From contig NZ_JACJRU010000009.1 in NCBI RefSeq assembly GCF_014697425.1, positions 62,001 through 126,000 on the forward strand: a stretch of DNA of 64,000 nucleotides, in the 5' to 3' direction. The position numbers and the translations under genes are program-made. Below, piece after piece: positions 8,321 through 15,191 of this stretch (position 1 is the first letter of the stretch; each line of letters starts with the position of its first letter). This DNA comes from Nostoc sp. FACHB-110. Its GTDB lineage: Bacteria > Cyanobacteriota > Cyanobacteriia > Cyanobacteriales > Nostocaceae. Below the pieces are notes generated by a model. It was not told the DNA's origin and did no database searches. It worked only from the letters and a program-made list of their open reading frames with translations.

Positions 8321-8914
8321 TAGGTCAATTGCTGCGCCAAAAGCACCAAGTATCACTCTAATTTGCCATTTAAAGGTTAAAAATCTTGGCTGGGGATGCA
8401 GTGAAGATAATGATTTTTTCAAGCAATCAACTTGCTTGATTTCATCGTGGAGAATTTTGAGGGCGATCGCATTCACAGCGATGTCATTAGTTGTGGATAG
8501 TGCTTTGTAAAAGACAACAACAATTTCCTCAATTACCGTCATAAAGCCAAGAATATCTGCCCAAGCAAATTCATCAGCCGTTTTAAAGCCAAAAAATAAT
8601 CTTGCTGACCAATATCTTTGGCTAATCCCATCAAAAGGCGTGTATATCCGTGCTTTGGCATCCCAGTTACCATTGTTGCCATTGCGTTTGAGGCGTTCTT
8701 TACCGTCAATTAAAGCCCCTAGCATCTTAGCGTGAGAGTTTTCTTCCTCGTATTGCTCTTTGAGATATTTCGCTAAATTCAACAACCCTTCATTTTCTGC
8801 CCTAATTGATAATTTAAAGCAAAATATAGCCGCCCCATATTCTAATTTTGAGGCAGTTCTGAGTGTTCCTGAAAAATTTAACAGGAGCGCGATTTTAAAT
8901 AATAACTTCAGCAT
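8285..8914 (-). CDS. Ferritin-like (diiron-fold) protein, possible prophage cargo gene, 209 aa
   Basis: The protein is mostly helical. An EExxH-type motif in EEENSHAKML (about residues 57-66) and a later IEEIVVVFY helix with LHDEIKQV resemble the two carboxylate/His helices of ferritin-like or rubrerythrin-like four-helix bundles. In the last motif Gln stands where such families usually have His, so metal binding may be altered. It is the only leftward gene between the tail and head modules and has its own upstream region, as expected of a cargo (moron) gene expressed from the prophage. The family call comes from motifs only. Confidence 0.55.
   Translation of the reverse strand: MLKLLFKIALLLNFSGTLRTASKLEYGAAIFCFKLSIRAENEGLLNLAKYLKEQYEEENSHAKMLGALIDGKERLKRNGNNGNWDAKARIYTPFDGISQRYWSARLFFGFKTADEFAWADILGFMTVIEEIVVVFYKALSTTNDIAVNAIALKILHDEIKQVDCLKKSLSSLHPQPRFLTFKWQIRVILGAFGAAIDLLAKAKQSNCVS
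8870..8883. repeat. Degenerate copy of the prophage palindrome
   Basis: TGAAAAATTTAACA differs from the core at two positions but keeps the usual flanks (TTCC before, GGAG after). It lies in the first codons of the ferritin-like gene. Confidence 0.45.
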
Positions 8915-9032
8915 GGATTTAGTTTACTCATATCGCTGATTTCCCGATCGCTAAATTATGCTTGAAATCTGTATTTTTTATAAAAAATTAGCATTGGGAA
9001 ACCTGAGCGTGATGTTAGCGTGATGCTGATTT

Positions 9033-9758
9033 ATGACAACTGAATTTGACAATCCACAACCTAAACAATATTCAGACGAAGAAATTACAAAAATTCTTAA
9101 TACTGCCAAAGCCACTCGTGACGAGAGAGACAAAGCAGCTTCTAGAGCCAAAGAACTAGAAACTCAAATTGGCGATTTATCAAAGCAATTAGAACAAATT
9201 AAAGGCATTGACCCTAAAAAATACCAAGAATTAGAAACACTTGCTCAAACCTACGAAGAACAGAAGCTTGAAGATCAGCGCAAGTTTGGCGAACTCAAAG
9301 AGCGCTGGCAAGGGGAAAGAACTACGCTTCAGCAGCAAATTCAGCAACTGCAAGGCGACCTCAAATCAACTCGCGTTACCAATGCCCTAGAAAAAGCCTT
9401 CTACGCGGTTGGGGGTAAAGCGGGCAAGGATGATGACGGTTTGACCTATTTTGATTTGCTACGCGATCGGGCTATGCAATATATCGAAGTCGATGAATCT
9501 GGGAAGTTGGTTGTCATTGACCCACGCGATCGCACCAAGATGGTCACAGATAAAGGAACTCCCTACGCCATTGAAGACTTGATGACTAGATTCAGAAGTG
9601 CTGGCCCTACCACATCACTTTTTGAACCTGTGGGTAATGGTGCAGGCGGCGGAATGCAACGCAGCAATGGCAATGGCGGGACTGCGATGCAGCGAGAGCA
9701 GCTGATGAAACTCCCCAGAGCCGAACGATTAACTGAGTCCAGGAAACGGGGAATTTAA
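9033..9758 (+). CDS. Phage scaffolding-like coiled-coil protein, 241 aa
   Basis: Residues 15-110 form a long charged coiled coil (heptads rich in E, Q, K). A small conserved-looking domain follows (FYAVGGKAGKDDDG to VVIDPRDRT), and the C-terminus is Gly/Asn-rich and basic. This layout, directly upstream of the major capsid gene, is typical of capsid scaffolding proteins of the Gp20 minor-structural type, which template procapsid assembly and are then lost. No protease motif is evident. The start ATG is preceded by a 118-bp divergent intergenic region that should hold its promoter. Confidence 0.7.
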   Translation: MTTEFDNPQPKQYSDEEITKILNTAKATRDERDKAASRAKELETQIGDLSKQLEQIKGIDPKKYQELETLAQTYEEQKLEDQRKFGELKERWQGERTTLQQQIQQLQGDLKSTRVTNALEKAFYAVGGKAGKDDDGLTYFDLLRDRAMQYIEVDESGKLVVIDPRDRTKMVTDKGTPYAIEDLMTRFRSAGPTTSLFEPVGNGAGGGMQRSNGNGGTAMQREQLMKLPRAERLTESRKRGI

Positions 9759-9834
9759 TAGACAGCAGCAGCATGAACGATGAAGGCTGAAGTGATTTTG
9801 GCTTTATCCAAATGCAAGGCGTGAGGCCCTACGA

Positions 9835-9862
9835 TTCACACTTCATACTTCACACTTCATAC
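9835..9862. repeat. Tandem heptamer (STRR-type) repeat, 4 units
   Basis: TTCACAC and TTCATAC alternate twice with no spacer, directly upstream of the major capsid start. Such short tandem repeats are characteristic of heterocystous cyanobacterial intergenic DNA. Confidence 0.8.
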
Positions 9863-9870
9863 TTTCTTTT

Positions 9871-10806
9871 ATGGCAATGACGCTACTAGAGGCGGCGAAA
9901 CTCGCCCCCTCTATTGAAACTGGAACGATTATTGAAGAATTTGCAGCCCAATCTGAAATCTTACGAGTTCTGCCCTTTGAAGATGTGCCAGGCACAGGCA
10001 AGCACTACAACAGGGAAGATACACTTCCTGGTGTTGGCTTTCGTGGGATTAACGAGGCTTACGATGAATCTGTTGGCGTTCTCAACCCCCAATCAGAAGC
10101 CCACAAAATCGCAGGCGGCGACCTCGATGTTGACAAATTTATCATTGACACGCAAGGGGAATCCGTTCGCTCTGTCCATGAACTGATGAAGGTCAAAGCA
10201 TTGTCCCTGATGTGGACACGCAACTTTATCAAGGGCGATTCGCGTACTAACTCTAGAGTTTTTGATGGTTTGCAGGTTCGCCTCACAGGTTCGCAATTAG
10301 TGAGCAACGCATCTGCTGGTGGGGCTTTAAGCTTATCAAAATTAGACGAAACGATTGACTTGGTAGATCAACCAACTCACGTCCTTATGTCTAAGGCAAT
10401 GCGGAGAAAATTATCTAAAGCTGCTCGCGCTGGCATTGCTGGGGATATCAGATACACCTTGGATGAGTTTGGCCGCCAAGTGCAGATGTACAACGACTTG
10501 CCCATCCTCATTCTTGATTACGATAACAACGGCGATCAGATATTGTCATTCACCGAAACTTCGCCAGACGGCTCAAGCTCTACAGCTTGCAGCAGCATCT
10601 ATGTGGTGAGTCTCCAACCCATGATGTTGGTTGGTATCCAGGGTGCTATCGATGGCGTATTCGGCATTTCAACCCGTGATTTGGGCGAATTGGAAACCAA
10701 GCCTGTGTATCGCACGCGGGTTGACTGGTACTCTGCGGTTGCTTGTTACCACGGCAGAGCAGCTGCTCGTCTTGCAGGTATCACCGATGTTGATGCGGTT
10801 GCGTGA
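9871..10806 (+). CDS. Major capsid protein (HK97-fold type), 311 aa
   Basis: The protein has the layout of phage major capsid/structural proteins: a helical N-terminus (MTLLEAAKLAPSIETGTIIE), a central region with RNFIKGDSRTNSRVFDGL and HVLMSKAMRRKLSKAARA, and a C-terminal beta segment (GELETKPVYRTRVDWYSAVA) ending AAARLAGI. It follows the scaffold gene and precedes a small coat protein. The start is MAMTLL at 9871, with a second Met two codons on. A heptamer repeat lies upstream and a hairpin-forming heptamer repeat lies downstream. HK97 fold is inferred from family resemblance. Confidence 0.75.
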   Translation: MAMTLLEAAKLAPSIETGTIIEEFAAQSEILRVLPFEDVPGTGKHYNREDTLPGVGFRGINEAYDESVGVLNPQSEAHKIAGGDLDVDKFIIDTQGESVRSVHELMKVKALSLMWTRNFIKGDSRTNSRVFDGLQVRLTGSQLVSNASAGGALSLSKLDETIDLVDQPTHVLMSKAMRRKLSKAARAGIAGDIRYTLDEFGRQVQMYNDLPILILDYDNNGDQILSFTETSPDGSSSTACSSIYVVSLQPMMLVGIQGAIDGVFGISTRDLGELETKPVYRTRVDWYSAVACYHGRAAARLAGITDVDAVA

Positions 10807-10813
10807 TGAATCA

Positions 10814-10884
10814 GGGTGTAGGGGGCAGGGTGTAGGGTGTAGTGAAAAATAATCCCCACACCCCACACCCTACACCCCACACCC
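10814..10884. repeat. Heptamer-based inverted repeat (GGGTGTA family)
   Basis: Copies of GGGTGTA on one side are answered by TACACCC-type copies on the other, so the segment can fold into a long hairpin between the capsid gene and the next coat gene. The same family occurs at 44625-44683 and 56760-56803 in host DNA. It may attenuate transcription after the capsid gene. Confidence 0.75.
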
Positions 10885-10893
10885 ATTTCTTTA

Positions 10894-10907
10894 TGAAAAA
10901 TTTTTCA
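10894..10907. repeat. Prophage palindrome copy 3, exact
   Basis: Exact TGAAAAATTTTTCA, ending 14 bp before the ATG of the gene at 10922. Confidence 0.9.
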
Positions 10908-10921
10908 ACAAGTAACTAACT

Positions 10922-11332
10922 ATGCCAAGATCAACCATTGCCAACCGTCGCGCCATCCCTTTTGACAAGGCCCTAGAATTGCGCGATTATTCCGCCTCTG
11001 CTATCTCTGCAACTACTGCGGGAACTGCAATCTCTCTTGCTGCCACTAAACTAGAAAGCTTCAAGTGCGTGGTCAATGTAGCGGCCCACACTGGTTTTTC
11101 TGCTGGCACTGCTCAGTGGGACATCACGGTTGAGGCTTCTACCGATAACTCCACTTTCAAAACCGTGGGAATAGTGACCCCACAAGGCACAGCCAACCAA
11201 TTTGATTTACCACTTTCTGGTGAGTGGATTGAGGATATCGTCTCAGGTGCAATTTATATTCGCTCCAAAGCCTCGAAAACTGGTTCGCCTGGAAACCTCA
11301 CATACGGAGCTTTCCTCACGCCATCATGTTAA
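10922..11332 (+). CDS. Phage coat/decoration-like protein, 136 aa
   Basis: This beta-rich protein contains WDITVEASTDNSTFKTVG and a GAIYIRSKASKTG segment and ends in a Cys. Its size and place directly after the major capsid gene fit a capsid decoration protein or head-tail accessory. A dispersed palindrome and a heptamer hairpin lie just upstream, giving it a possible regulatory boundary of its own. It overlaps the next gene by 7 bp. Confidence 0.6.
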   Translation: MPRSTIANRRAIPFDKALELRDYSASAISATTAGTAISLAATKLESFKCVVNVAAHTGFSAGTAQWDITVEASTDNSTFKTVGIVTPQGTANQFDLPLSGEWIEDIVSGAIYIRSKASKTGSPGNLTYGAFLTPSC

Positions 11333-11556
11333 AACCTCAAGACCCTTTAACTTTGTATGGCCCACTAGGGCAAATCAAGCGCATCCCTGCTGTTGATGCG
11401 GCAGGATGGTTGGCGAATGGGTGGTCAACCCAGTCAATCCCAGAAAGCTCAGAAACCATAGGAGTAGAAGGCGAACCAGAAAGCTCTGAGCTTCCTAGTT
11501 CGCCAACCAAACGCCGTAAAGCTGCTGTTGAAACCGTAGAAGAGGTGACTTCCTGA
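11326..11556 (+). CDS. Small head-module protein, 76 aa
   Basis: The N-terminal segment YGPLGQIKRIPAVDAAGWL is followed by an acidic, Ser/Glu-rich, probably disordered tail and a short basic patch (KRRKAA). It is the last rightward gene of the head module. Its TGA stop is formed by the dispersed palindrome, which also supplies the stop of the convergent methyltransferase gene. Function unknown; a head-completion role is a guess from position. Confidence 0.6.
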   Translation: MLKPQDPLTLYGPLGQIKRIPAVDAAGWLANGWSTQSIPESSETIGVEGEPESSELPSSPTKRRKAAVETVEEVTS

Positions 11557-11571
11557 AAAATTTTTCAGGAA
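11550..11571. repeat. Prophage palindrome copy 4, 22-bp perfect palindrome with shared stop codons
   Basis: The core TGAAAAATTTTTCA (11554-11567) is extended by TTCC and GGAA into a perfect 22-bp palindrome. Its first TGA ends the plus-strand gene and its last TCA is the TGA stop of the minus-strand gene, so two convergent genes end inside one site. Confidence 0.95.
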
Positions 11572-14024
11572 CCAAGCATACCAAGTGCCTGAGAATGACT
11601 CATGCCTTTCTGCCGTAGCTGGCGATAGGCGAAGCGGAGTTTTTCAGGCACTTCGCTTTCTAATTTGCGTTCTAAAATAGGCTTAATCGCAAACAAAATA
11701 TCAGTTACCTCTGCTGGGATGATTCCGTTACCCAGCATTTTTATTCTCTGGGTTTGAGAGATCGCAATTTCATCCCCTTCCCTATTAATGCCAGTTGCGG
11801 TTGAGTGAACTTCCCAGCCCATCAACTGTTCGGCTTCAGTGGCATTGATCGGTCTTTCAAGATACTGCTCACCGTTGTACTCGCGGATTTTGTAGGCTCC
11901 GGTTCCCGCATCCTTTTGACTTCTCAGGCATGGGGCAAGCTCTGTGTAAAGGCGATCGCCGTCAGCAGCCCTGTACAACACAGCAAAAGATGAGCCAGAC
12001 TTGGTTCTATTTTGTGGTGGTCTGCCCTGCCATCCAGCAGGGCAGATAGTAGGAGCTTCATCAGTTGGCTCAACGCCATCTTGATAAACCCTGACCGGGA
12101 CTTTGACAAAAGTATTGGAATGTGACTCATTGCCCACACCAGCTATAAAGCTGTTGGCGCGAATTGTGTAAGCTTCATCAATCTCATCGCCGATGAACTC
12201 GTTCACCGGCGAAGCGTCAAATATTTCGGCTAACGACTTCTTCCCTAGTTTGGGCTGTATTGCTCTCACATCTGCCGTGATAGCCCACGATGAAAATCCT
12301 TTCTCGGTTTTGGGGGACGTGGCGGTTTCCATTCCTAAGTTGCCAGGTGCAGCAATACCCCAAACTTGTAAACGCTTGGATGACTTGCGGGAAGGCAGAT
12401 CCTTTATCTGCGCTAAGGAGTCCGTCAACATTTTCAAACAAGAATGCGGGTGGACGTTGGAGGCGAATACATCTGAGTCCTTCAAAAAACAGTTGTCCGC
12501 GAATTCCAGCAAGTCCATCTCGCTTACCAGCCACGGAAAAATCTGGACAAGGTGAGCCGAAAATTGTGATATCTGGTACTGGGAGGCTGAGAATAAATTC
12601 GTCTGTGATGGTTCTGATATCTTGCTCGATGAGTCTTGTTGTAGGGAATCGCTTTCTGTACACAGCTGCGGCGTAGGGGTCTTCTTCAATTCCCCAGATT
12701 GGTCGATATCCTGCGGCAATGCTTCCTTCTGTATCGCCACCTCCACCACAGAAGATGTGTCCTGATGTGAGCATAATTTTATATTTTCCTTATTAACAAG
12801 CTTAAACTTCCTAAAAAACTCAATATCAACTTGCTGTTCTTCATCGGGGCCAAGCGTCCACTTAATGTGGTATGGGGTTTTCCCTTTGCCAATTTTCACC
12901 ACCTCGAAGTGCTGGGTTACGCCTGGCGTGATGGCGAATCTATCGCCAACTTCAATCACGGGAATCAACTGATCATCTTGACAGGCATGGTCTATACCTT
13001 CATCCCAAATCACCCACCATCCACCAGTATGGGGATGCCAGCGATCAATTACGCCTTGTTTGTCTTTGGTTAAATGCCTGACTTTCAAGCCTTCCCATCT
13101 ATTAGCTGACCATAGGCTATTAGGGTTTGCTGTGAAATGTTTGTGTTCGTCGTCTATGAGTTCAGCAAAACTGTCTGGTGCTTTATTGACGAATTTGCCA
13201 AAGCGATTAGATTTAGAGTCCCAATACCTGCAACCACTCTTGAGTCTTTTGAGAGAATCCAGGCGTTGCTCTAGTGCCTTATCAACCTTTGATTGCTGTG
13301 TACATTCGATTGGAGTGTACCAACTATGCTTGAGAGTGAGGTATTTTTTCTGTTCTCCCTCGCCAGTCAACACGCCAATGGTTTTGTCATCAATGCTTGT
13401 TACTTCGGCTTCGTATCCTATCCAGTGGCTGAGATTTTGGTTTCTAACTTGAGTGATGCGAACACGTTCTCCAATCCCGATAGGCTTGGAGTTGCCGGAG
13501 GCATCGCCCAAGCTCAATCCCGATCCTGACGATTCTGATTCTGAATATTTGGAATAGCCAGCTTCTTTTAGCTCTTTGTAGCTAAAAGAGTCCATACAGC
13601 CATTGTGTTCGCGGCGAAAGGTAATTTCGCCTTTTGCTACTGCAATTACAGTAGCTAAGTGAATATGGATTCCTTTGTTATTGGTGGAGTGGTGAATGAG
13701 GCGATCGCCTACTTTTAGCTTTCCGAAATCTGTGGATATCTCGGTTTGCTTTAAATTGCGCTGTTCTAACTTCCTGAAAAATTTTTCATAAGCTTGATTT
13801 TCCAAAACTTCAACAACCATCAACAACTGACGCGGAATTAAAAATTCTTTCCCCTGCCACACACCAACTGCCATATCACCATCCCACTTTTTGAAGTGAT
13901 AGCACCAGGGATTTTCTCTCTCTCTTATCCAGTCCCCAGGGGCGAGAATGGCGATGTCTTCATCTGTAGCAGTCCTGGCTGTGCCGTTGAATACTCTGCC
14001 GAGGTTGGGTGCTGTTGTGGTCAT
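11565..14024 (-). CDS. 819-codon frame: SH3/KOW-like N-terminal protein running into the C-terminal half of a C5 methyltransferase
   Basis: Residues 1 to about 417 consist of several small SH3/KOW-like beta units (KVGDRLIHHS, GIGERVRITQVRNQ, LKVRHLTKDKQGVIDRW, EVGDRFAITPGV), as in proteins that bind DNA or RNA. Residues about 417-600 look like an out-of-frame reading of methyltransferase sequence, because the +1 frame there encodes methyltransferase motifs I-VIII. From about residue 600 the frame carries a methyltransferase C-terminus: SLAEIFDASPVNEF, ATEAEQLMGWEV and QRIKMLGNGIIP (motifs IX-X). The frame has no stop across the overlap. A palindrome copy encodes EKFFRK near residue 83. The gene closes the leftward early operon. 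Confidence 0.6.
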   Translation of the reverse strand: MTTTAPNLGRVFNGTARTATDEDIAILAPGDWIRERENPWCYHFKKWDGDMAVGVWQGKEFLIPRQLLMVVEVLENQAYEKFFRKLEQRNLKQTEISTDFGKLKVGDRLIHHSTNNKGIHIHLATVIAVAKGEITFRREHNGCMDSFSYKELKEAGYSKYSESESSGSGLSLGDASGNSKPIGIGERVRITQVRNQNLSHWIGYEAEVTSIDDKTIGVLTGEGEQKKYLTLKHSWYTPIECTQQSKVDKALEQRLDSLKRLKSGCRYWDSKSNRFGKFVNKAPDSFAELIDDEHKHFTANPNSLWSANRWEGLKVRHLTKDKQGVIDRWHPHTGGWWVIWDEGIDHACQDDQLIPVIEVGDRFAITPGVTQHFEVVKIGKGKTPYHIKWTLGPDEEQQVDIEFFRKFKLVNKENIKLCSHQDTSSVVEVAIQKEALPQDIDQSGELKKTPTPQLCTESDSLQQDSSSKISEPSQTNLFSASQYQISQFSAHLVQIFPWLVSEMDLLEFADNCFLKDSDVFASNVHPHSCLKMLTDSLAQIKDLPSRKSSKRLQVWGIAAPGNLGMETATSPKTEKGFSSWAITADVRAIQPKLGKKSLAEIFDASPVNEFIGDEIDEAYTIRANSFIAGVGNESHSNTFVKVPVRVYQDGVEPTDEAPTICPAGWQGRPPQNRTKSGSSFAVLYRAADGDRLYTELAPCLRSQKDAGTGAYKIREYNGEQYLERPINATEAEQLMGWEVHSTATGINREGDEIAISQTQRIKMLGNGIIPAEVTDILFAIKPILERKLESEVPEKLRFAYRQLRQKGMSHSQALGMLGS
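12217..12774 (-). CDS. DNA cytosine-C5 methyltransferase, N-terminal catalytic half (frame-disrupted)
   Basis: The 185-codon frame starts at ATG 12774 with MLTSGHIFCGGGG (motif I, AdoMet binding). It carries GSPCPDFSVAGKR (motif IV, catalytic PC), FENVDGLLS (motif VI) and VPQNRERIFIVGYH (motif VIII), then loses homology and stops. Motifs IX-X continue in the overlapping 819-codon frame, so an enzyme of about 400 residues needs a +1 shift near 12262-12285. The start is real: TAAGGA lies upstream, giving an in-frame stop and a ribosome binding site. Either a one-base change has broken the gene, or the shift is programmed. Sequencing error is also possible. Confidence 0.75.
   Translation of the reverse strand: MLTSGHIFCGGGGDTEGSIAAGYRPIWGIEEDPYAAAVYRKRFPTTRLIEQDIRTITDEFILSLPVPDITIFGSPCPDFSVAGKRDGLAGIRGQLFFEGLRCIRLQRPPAFLFENVDGLLSADKGSAFPQVIQAFTSLGYCCTWQLRNGNRHVPQNRERIFIVGYHGRCESNTAQTREEVVSRNI
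13775..13788. repeat. Prophage palindrome copy 5, exact, intragenic
   Basis: Exact TGAAAAATTTTTCA within the SH3/KOW-like coding region, read on the minus strand as part of EKFFRK. Confidence 0.9.
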
Positions 14025-14212
14025 ACGATCACCTCCACAACTGCATCAAAAATAGACTGCGCGGTTTGCTTCCACTTAACCACATTGGGGTCATCGGGCG
14101 ACAATTCTAATTCTTGTCCTAACGTGTAACCGTCATAGTGCGCCAAGATTGTCACAATGTCTTTGATGATTTCTTCGCGTTGCGTAGTGGTGAGTTTATC
14201 AGGGTGAATCAT
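14021..14212 (-). CDS. Small hypothetical protein of the early operon, 63 aa
   Basis: The ATG at 14212 (MIHPDKLTTTQREE) has a strong GGAGG ribosome binding site a few bases upstream. It is preferred to an upstream start at 14242 that would lengthen the overlap with the previous gene. The protein is helical (REEIIKDIVTILAHYDGYTLG) and acidic. Its stop overlaps the next gene's ATG. No family recognised. Confidence 0.6.
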   Translation of the reverse strand: MIHPDKLTTTQREEIIKDIVTILAHYDGYTLGQELELSPDDPNVVKWKQTAQSIFDAVVEVIV

Positions 14213-14621
14213 TGCCTTCCTCCTGTGCCTTCCACTGCTCAATACTTATCCCATAAAGCTCTTTAAATCGCTTCTCCACTACAAGCTGCCACTTCCTGAA
14301 AAGTTTTTCATCAGGTGGGTTAAGCTTGCGGCTAGGTTCATCCTCGAAGGGCTGATTTTCGAGTCTCATCAGCAGTTCGCCAGCTTGGGCGGTGAAAATG
14401 AAGGCTTGGTTGATGTTGCGATTTTGATATTCTGGTTTCTCTAGAAGAACCCACAGCCGCCCGAAGGCCCATTGCTTTTCCATATCGCTGTTACGCAGGC
14501 GAGGAACGTATAGCTCCAAAACCTCAATCAGCTCTTCATTGCTCCCATCGTCGCCGGGTGGTCGATGTTTGAGTTCGCAATAAAAACTGCGAAGTGGTAT
14601 TTTGACTTTCTTGGTGAACAT
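14199..14621 (-). CDS. Hypothetical early protein, 140 aa
   Basis: A soluble helical protein with WAFGRLWVLLEKPEYQNR and a C-terminal FRKWQLVVEKRFKELYG helix. It starts directly after the upstream gene and overlaps the next by 14 bp. A one-mismatch copy of the dispersed palindrome (14297-14310) encodes EKLFRK within it. I do not recognise the family. Its place in the early operon suggests a DNA-replication or host-takeover accessory, without direct evidence. Confidence 0.6.
   Translation of the reverse strand: MFTKKVKIPLRSFYCELKHRPPGDDGSNEELIEVLELYVPRLRNSDMEKQWAFGRLWVLLEKPEYQNRNINQAFIFTAQAGELLMRLENQPFEDEPSRKLNPPDEKLFRKWQLVVEKRFKELYGISIEQWKAQEEGNDSP
14297..14310. repeat. Prophage palindrome variant, one mismatch, intragenic
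   Basis: TGAAAAGTTTTTCA: one central A is replaced by G. Read on the minus strand the change turns Phe to Leu in EKLFRK. Confidence 0.75.
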
Positions 14622-14930
14622 TTAGATATTCACTCCTTCAGGCATAGACAACCTTTCAAAAACATCTGGATAACTGCGTCCTTCTCTCCGTAACAGGGAA
14701 TCCAACTCCAGCCACCGGATAATATCTTCTGACCTAACTCGCTCCCAGAATAATTGAGCAGCAATGCCAGCACGTTCTTGTTCTAATGCTGCGGCTTTTT
14801 CCCAATCGCCGCCGCTCAAGGCTTCGTTGATTTGCTTTTGAATGGGTTCACAAGATTCCATCATCTTGCGGCTAAATTCAAAAAAGGCGCACATCCGCAA
14901 ATATTGATATTCACCGATATCTAACTCCAT
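14622..14930 (-). CDS. Hypothetical early protein, 102 aa
   Basis: I chose the ATG at 14930 (MELDIGEYQYLRMC), which has AGGA eight bases upstream and starts 20 bp after the previous gene. A longer frame to 15047 would overlap that gene heavily. The protein is helical and charged (AALEQERAGIAAQLFWERV, DIIRWLELDSLLRREG). Family not recognised. Confidence 0.6.
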   Translation of the reverse strand: MELDIGEYQYLRMCAFFEFSRKMMESCEPIQKQINEALSGGDWEKAAALEQERAGIAAQLFWERVRSEDIIRWLELDSLLRREGRSYPDVFERLSMPEGVNI

Positions 14931-14949
14931 TTTTTTATTCCTATGGCTT

Positions 14950-15189
14950 TCATATTTTGCTTGTAAAAAATCCGTACTCGGCAATGCAGGCGTACAAGTA
15001 GTAGTAGCCAAAACTATCTCCGTTTTGCAGTCTGAATCTTGAGCCAATCATTGATTGTGTTTGTCGGTTTATCTTGATGAGTCTGCCACTTACAACTCGC
15101 AGGTAATTGTCAGTATTGAGATGGAGAACAATGGCTGTCTCTGAACTCCAAGGGATGGGTTTAAGTTGATGAAGGATTAAATTTTTCAT
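14950..15189 (-). CDS. Hypothetical early protein, 79 aa
   Basis: It starts 3 bp after the stop of the replication-initiator-like gene. The sequence is beta-prone (TAIVLHLNTDNYLRVVSGRL) with an aromatic C-terminus (FGYYYLYACIAEYGFF). It could be a small SH3-like protein. Support is mainly the tight operon spacing and the lack of another good frame here. Confidence 0.5.
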   Translation of the reverse strand: MKNLILHQLKPIPWSSETAIVLHLNTDNYLRVVSGRLIKINRQTQSMIGSRFRLQNGDSFGYYYLYACIAEYGFFTSKI

Positions 15190-15191
15190 AT

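Noticed and set aside
8285..8914. Lysis gene (holin/endolysin) between tail and head
   Set aside because: The protein has ferritin-like helices and no lysozyme, amidase or holin pattern; no lysis cassette is recognisable in the window.
14622..15047. Longer 141-aa version of the early protein
   Set aside because: The extra N-terminus overlaps the 79-aa gene; the ATG at 14930 has a ribosome site and natural spacing.
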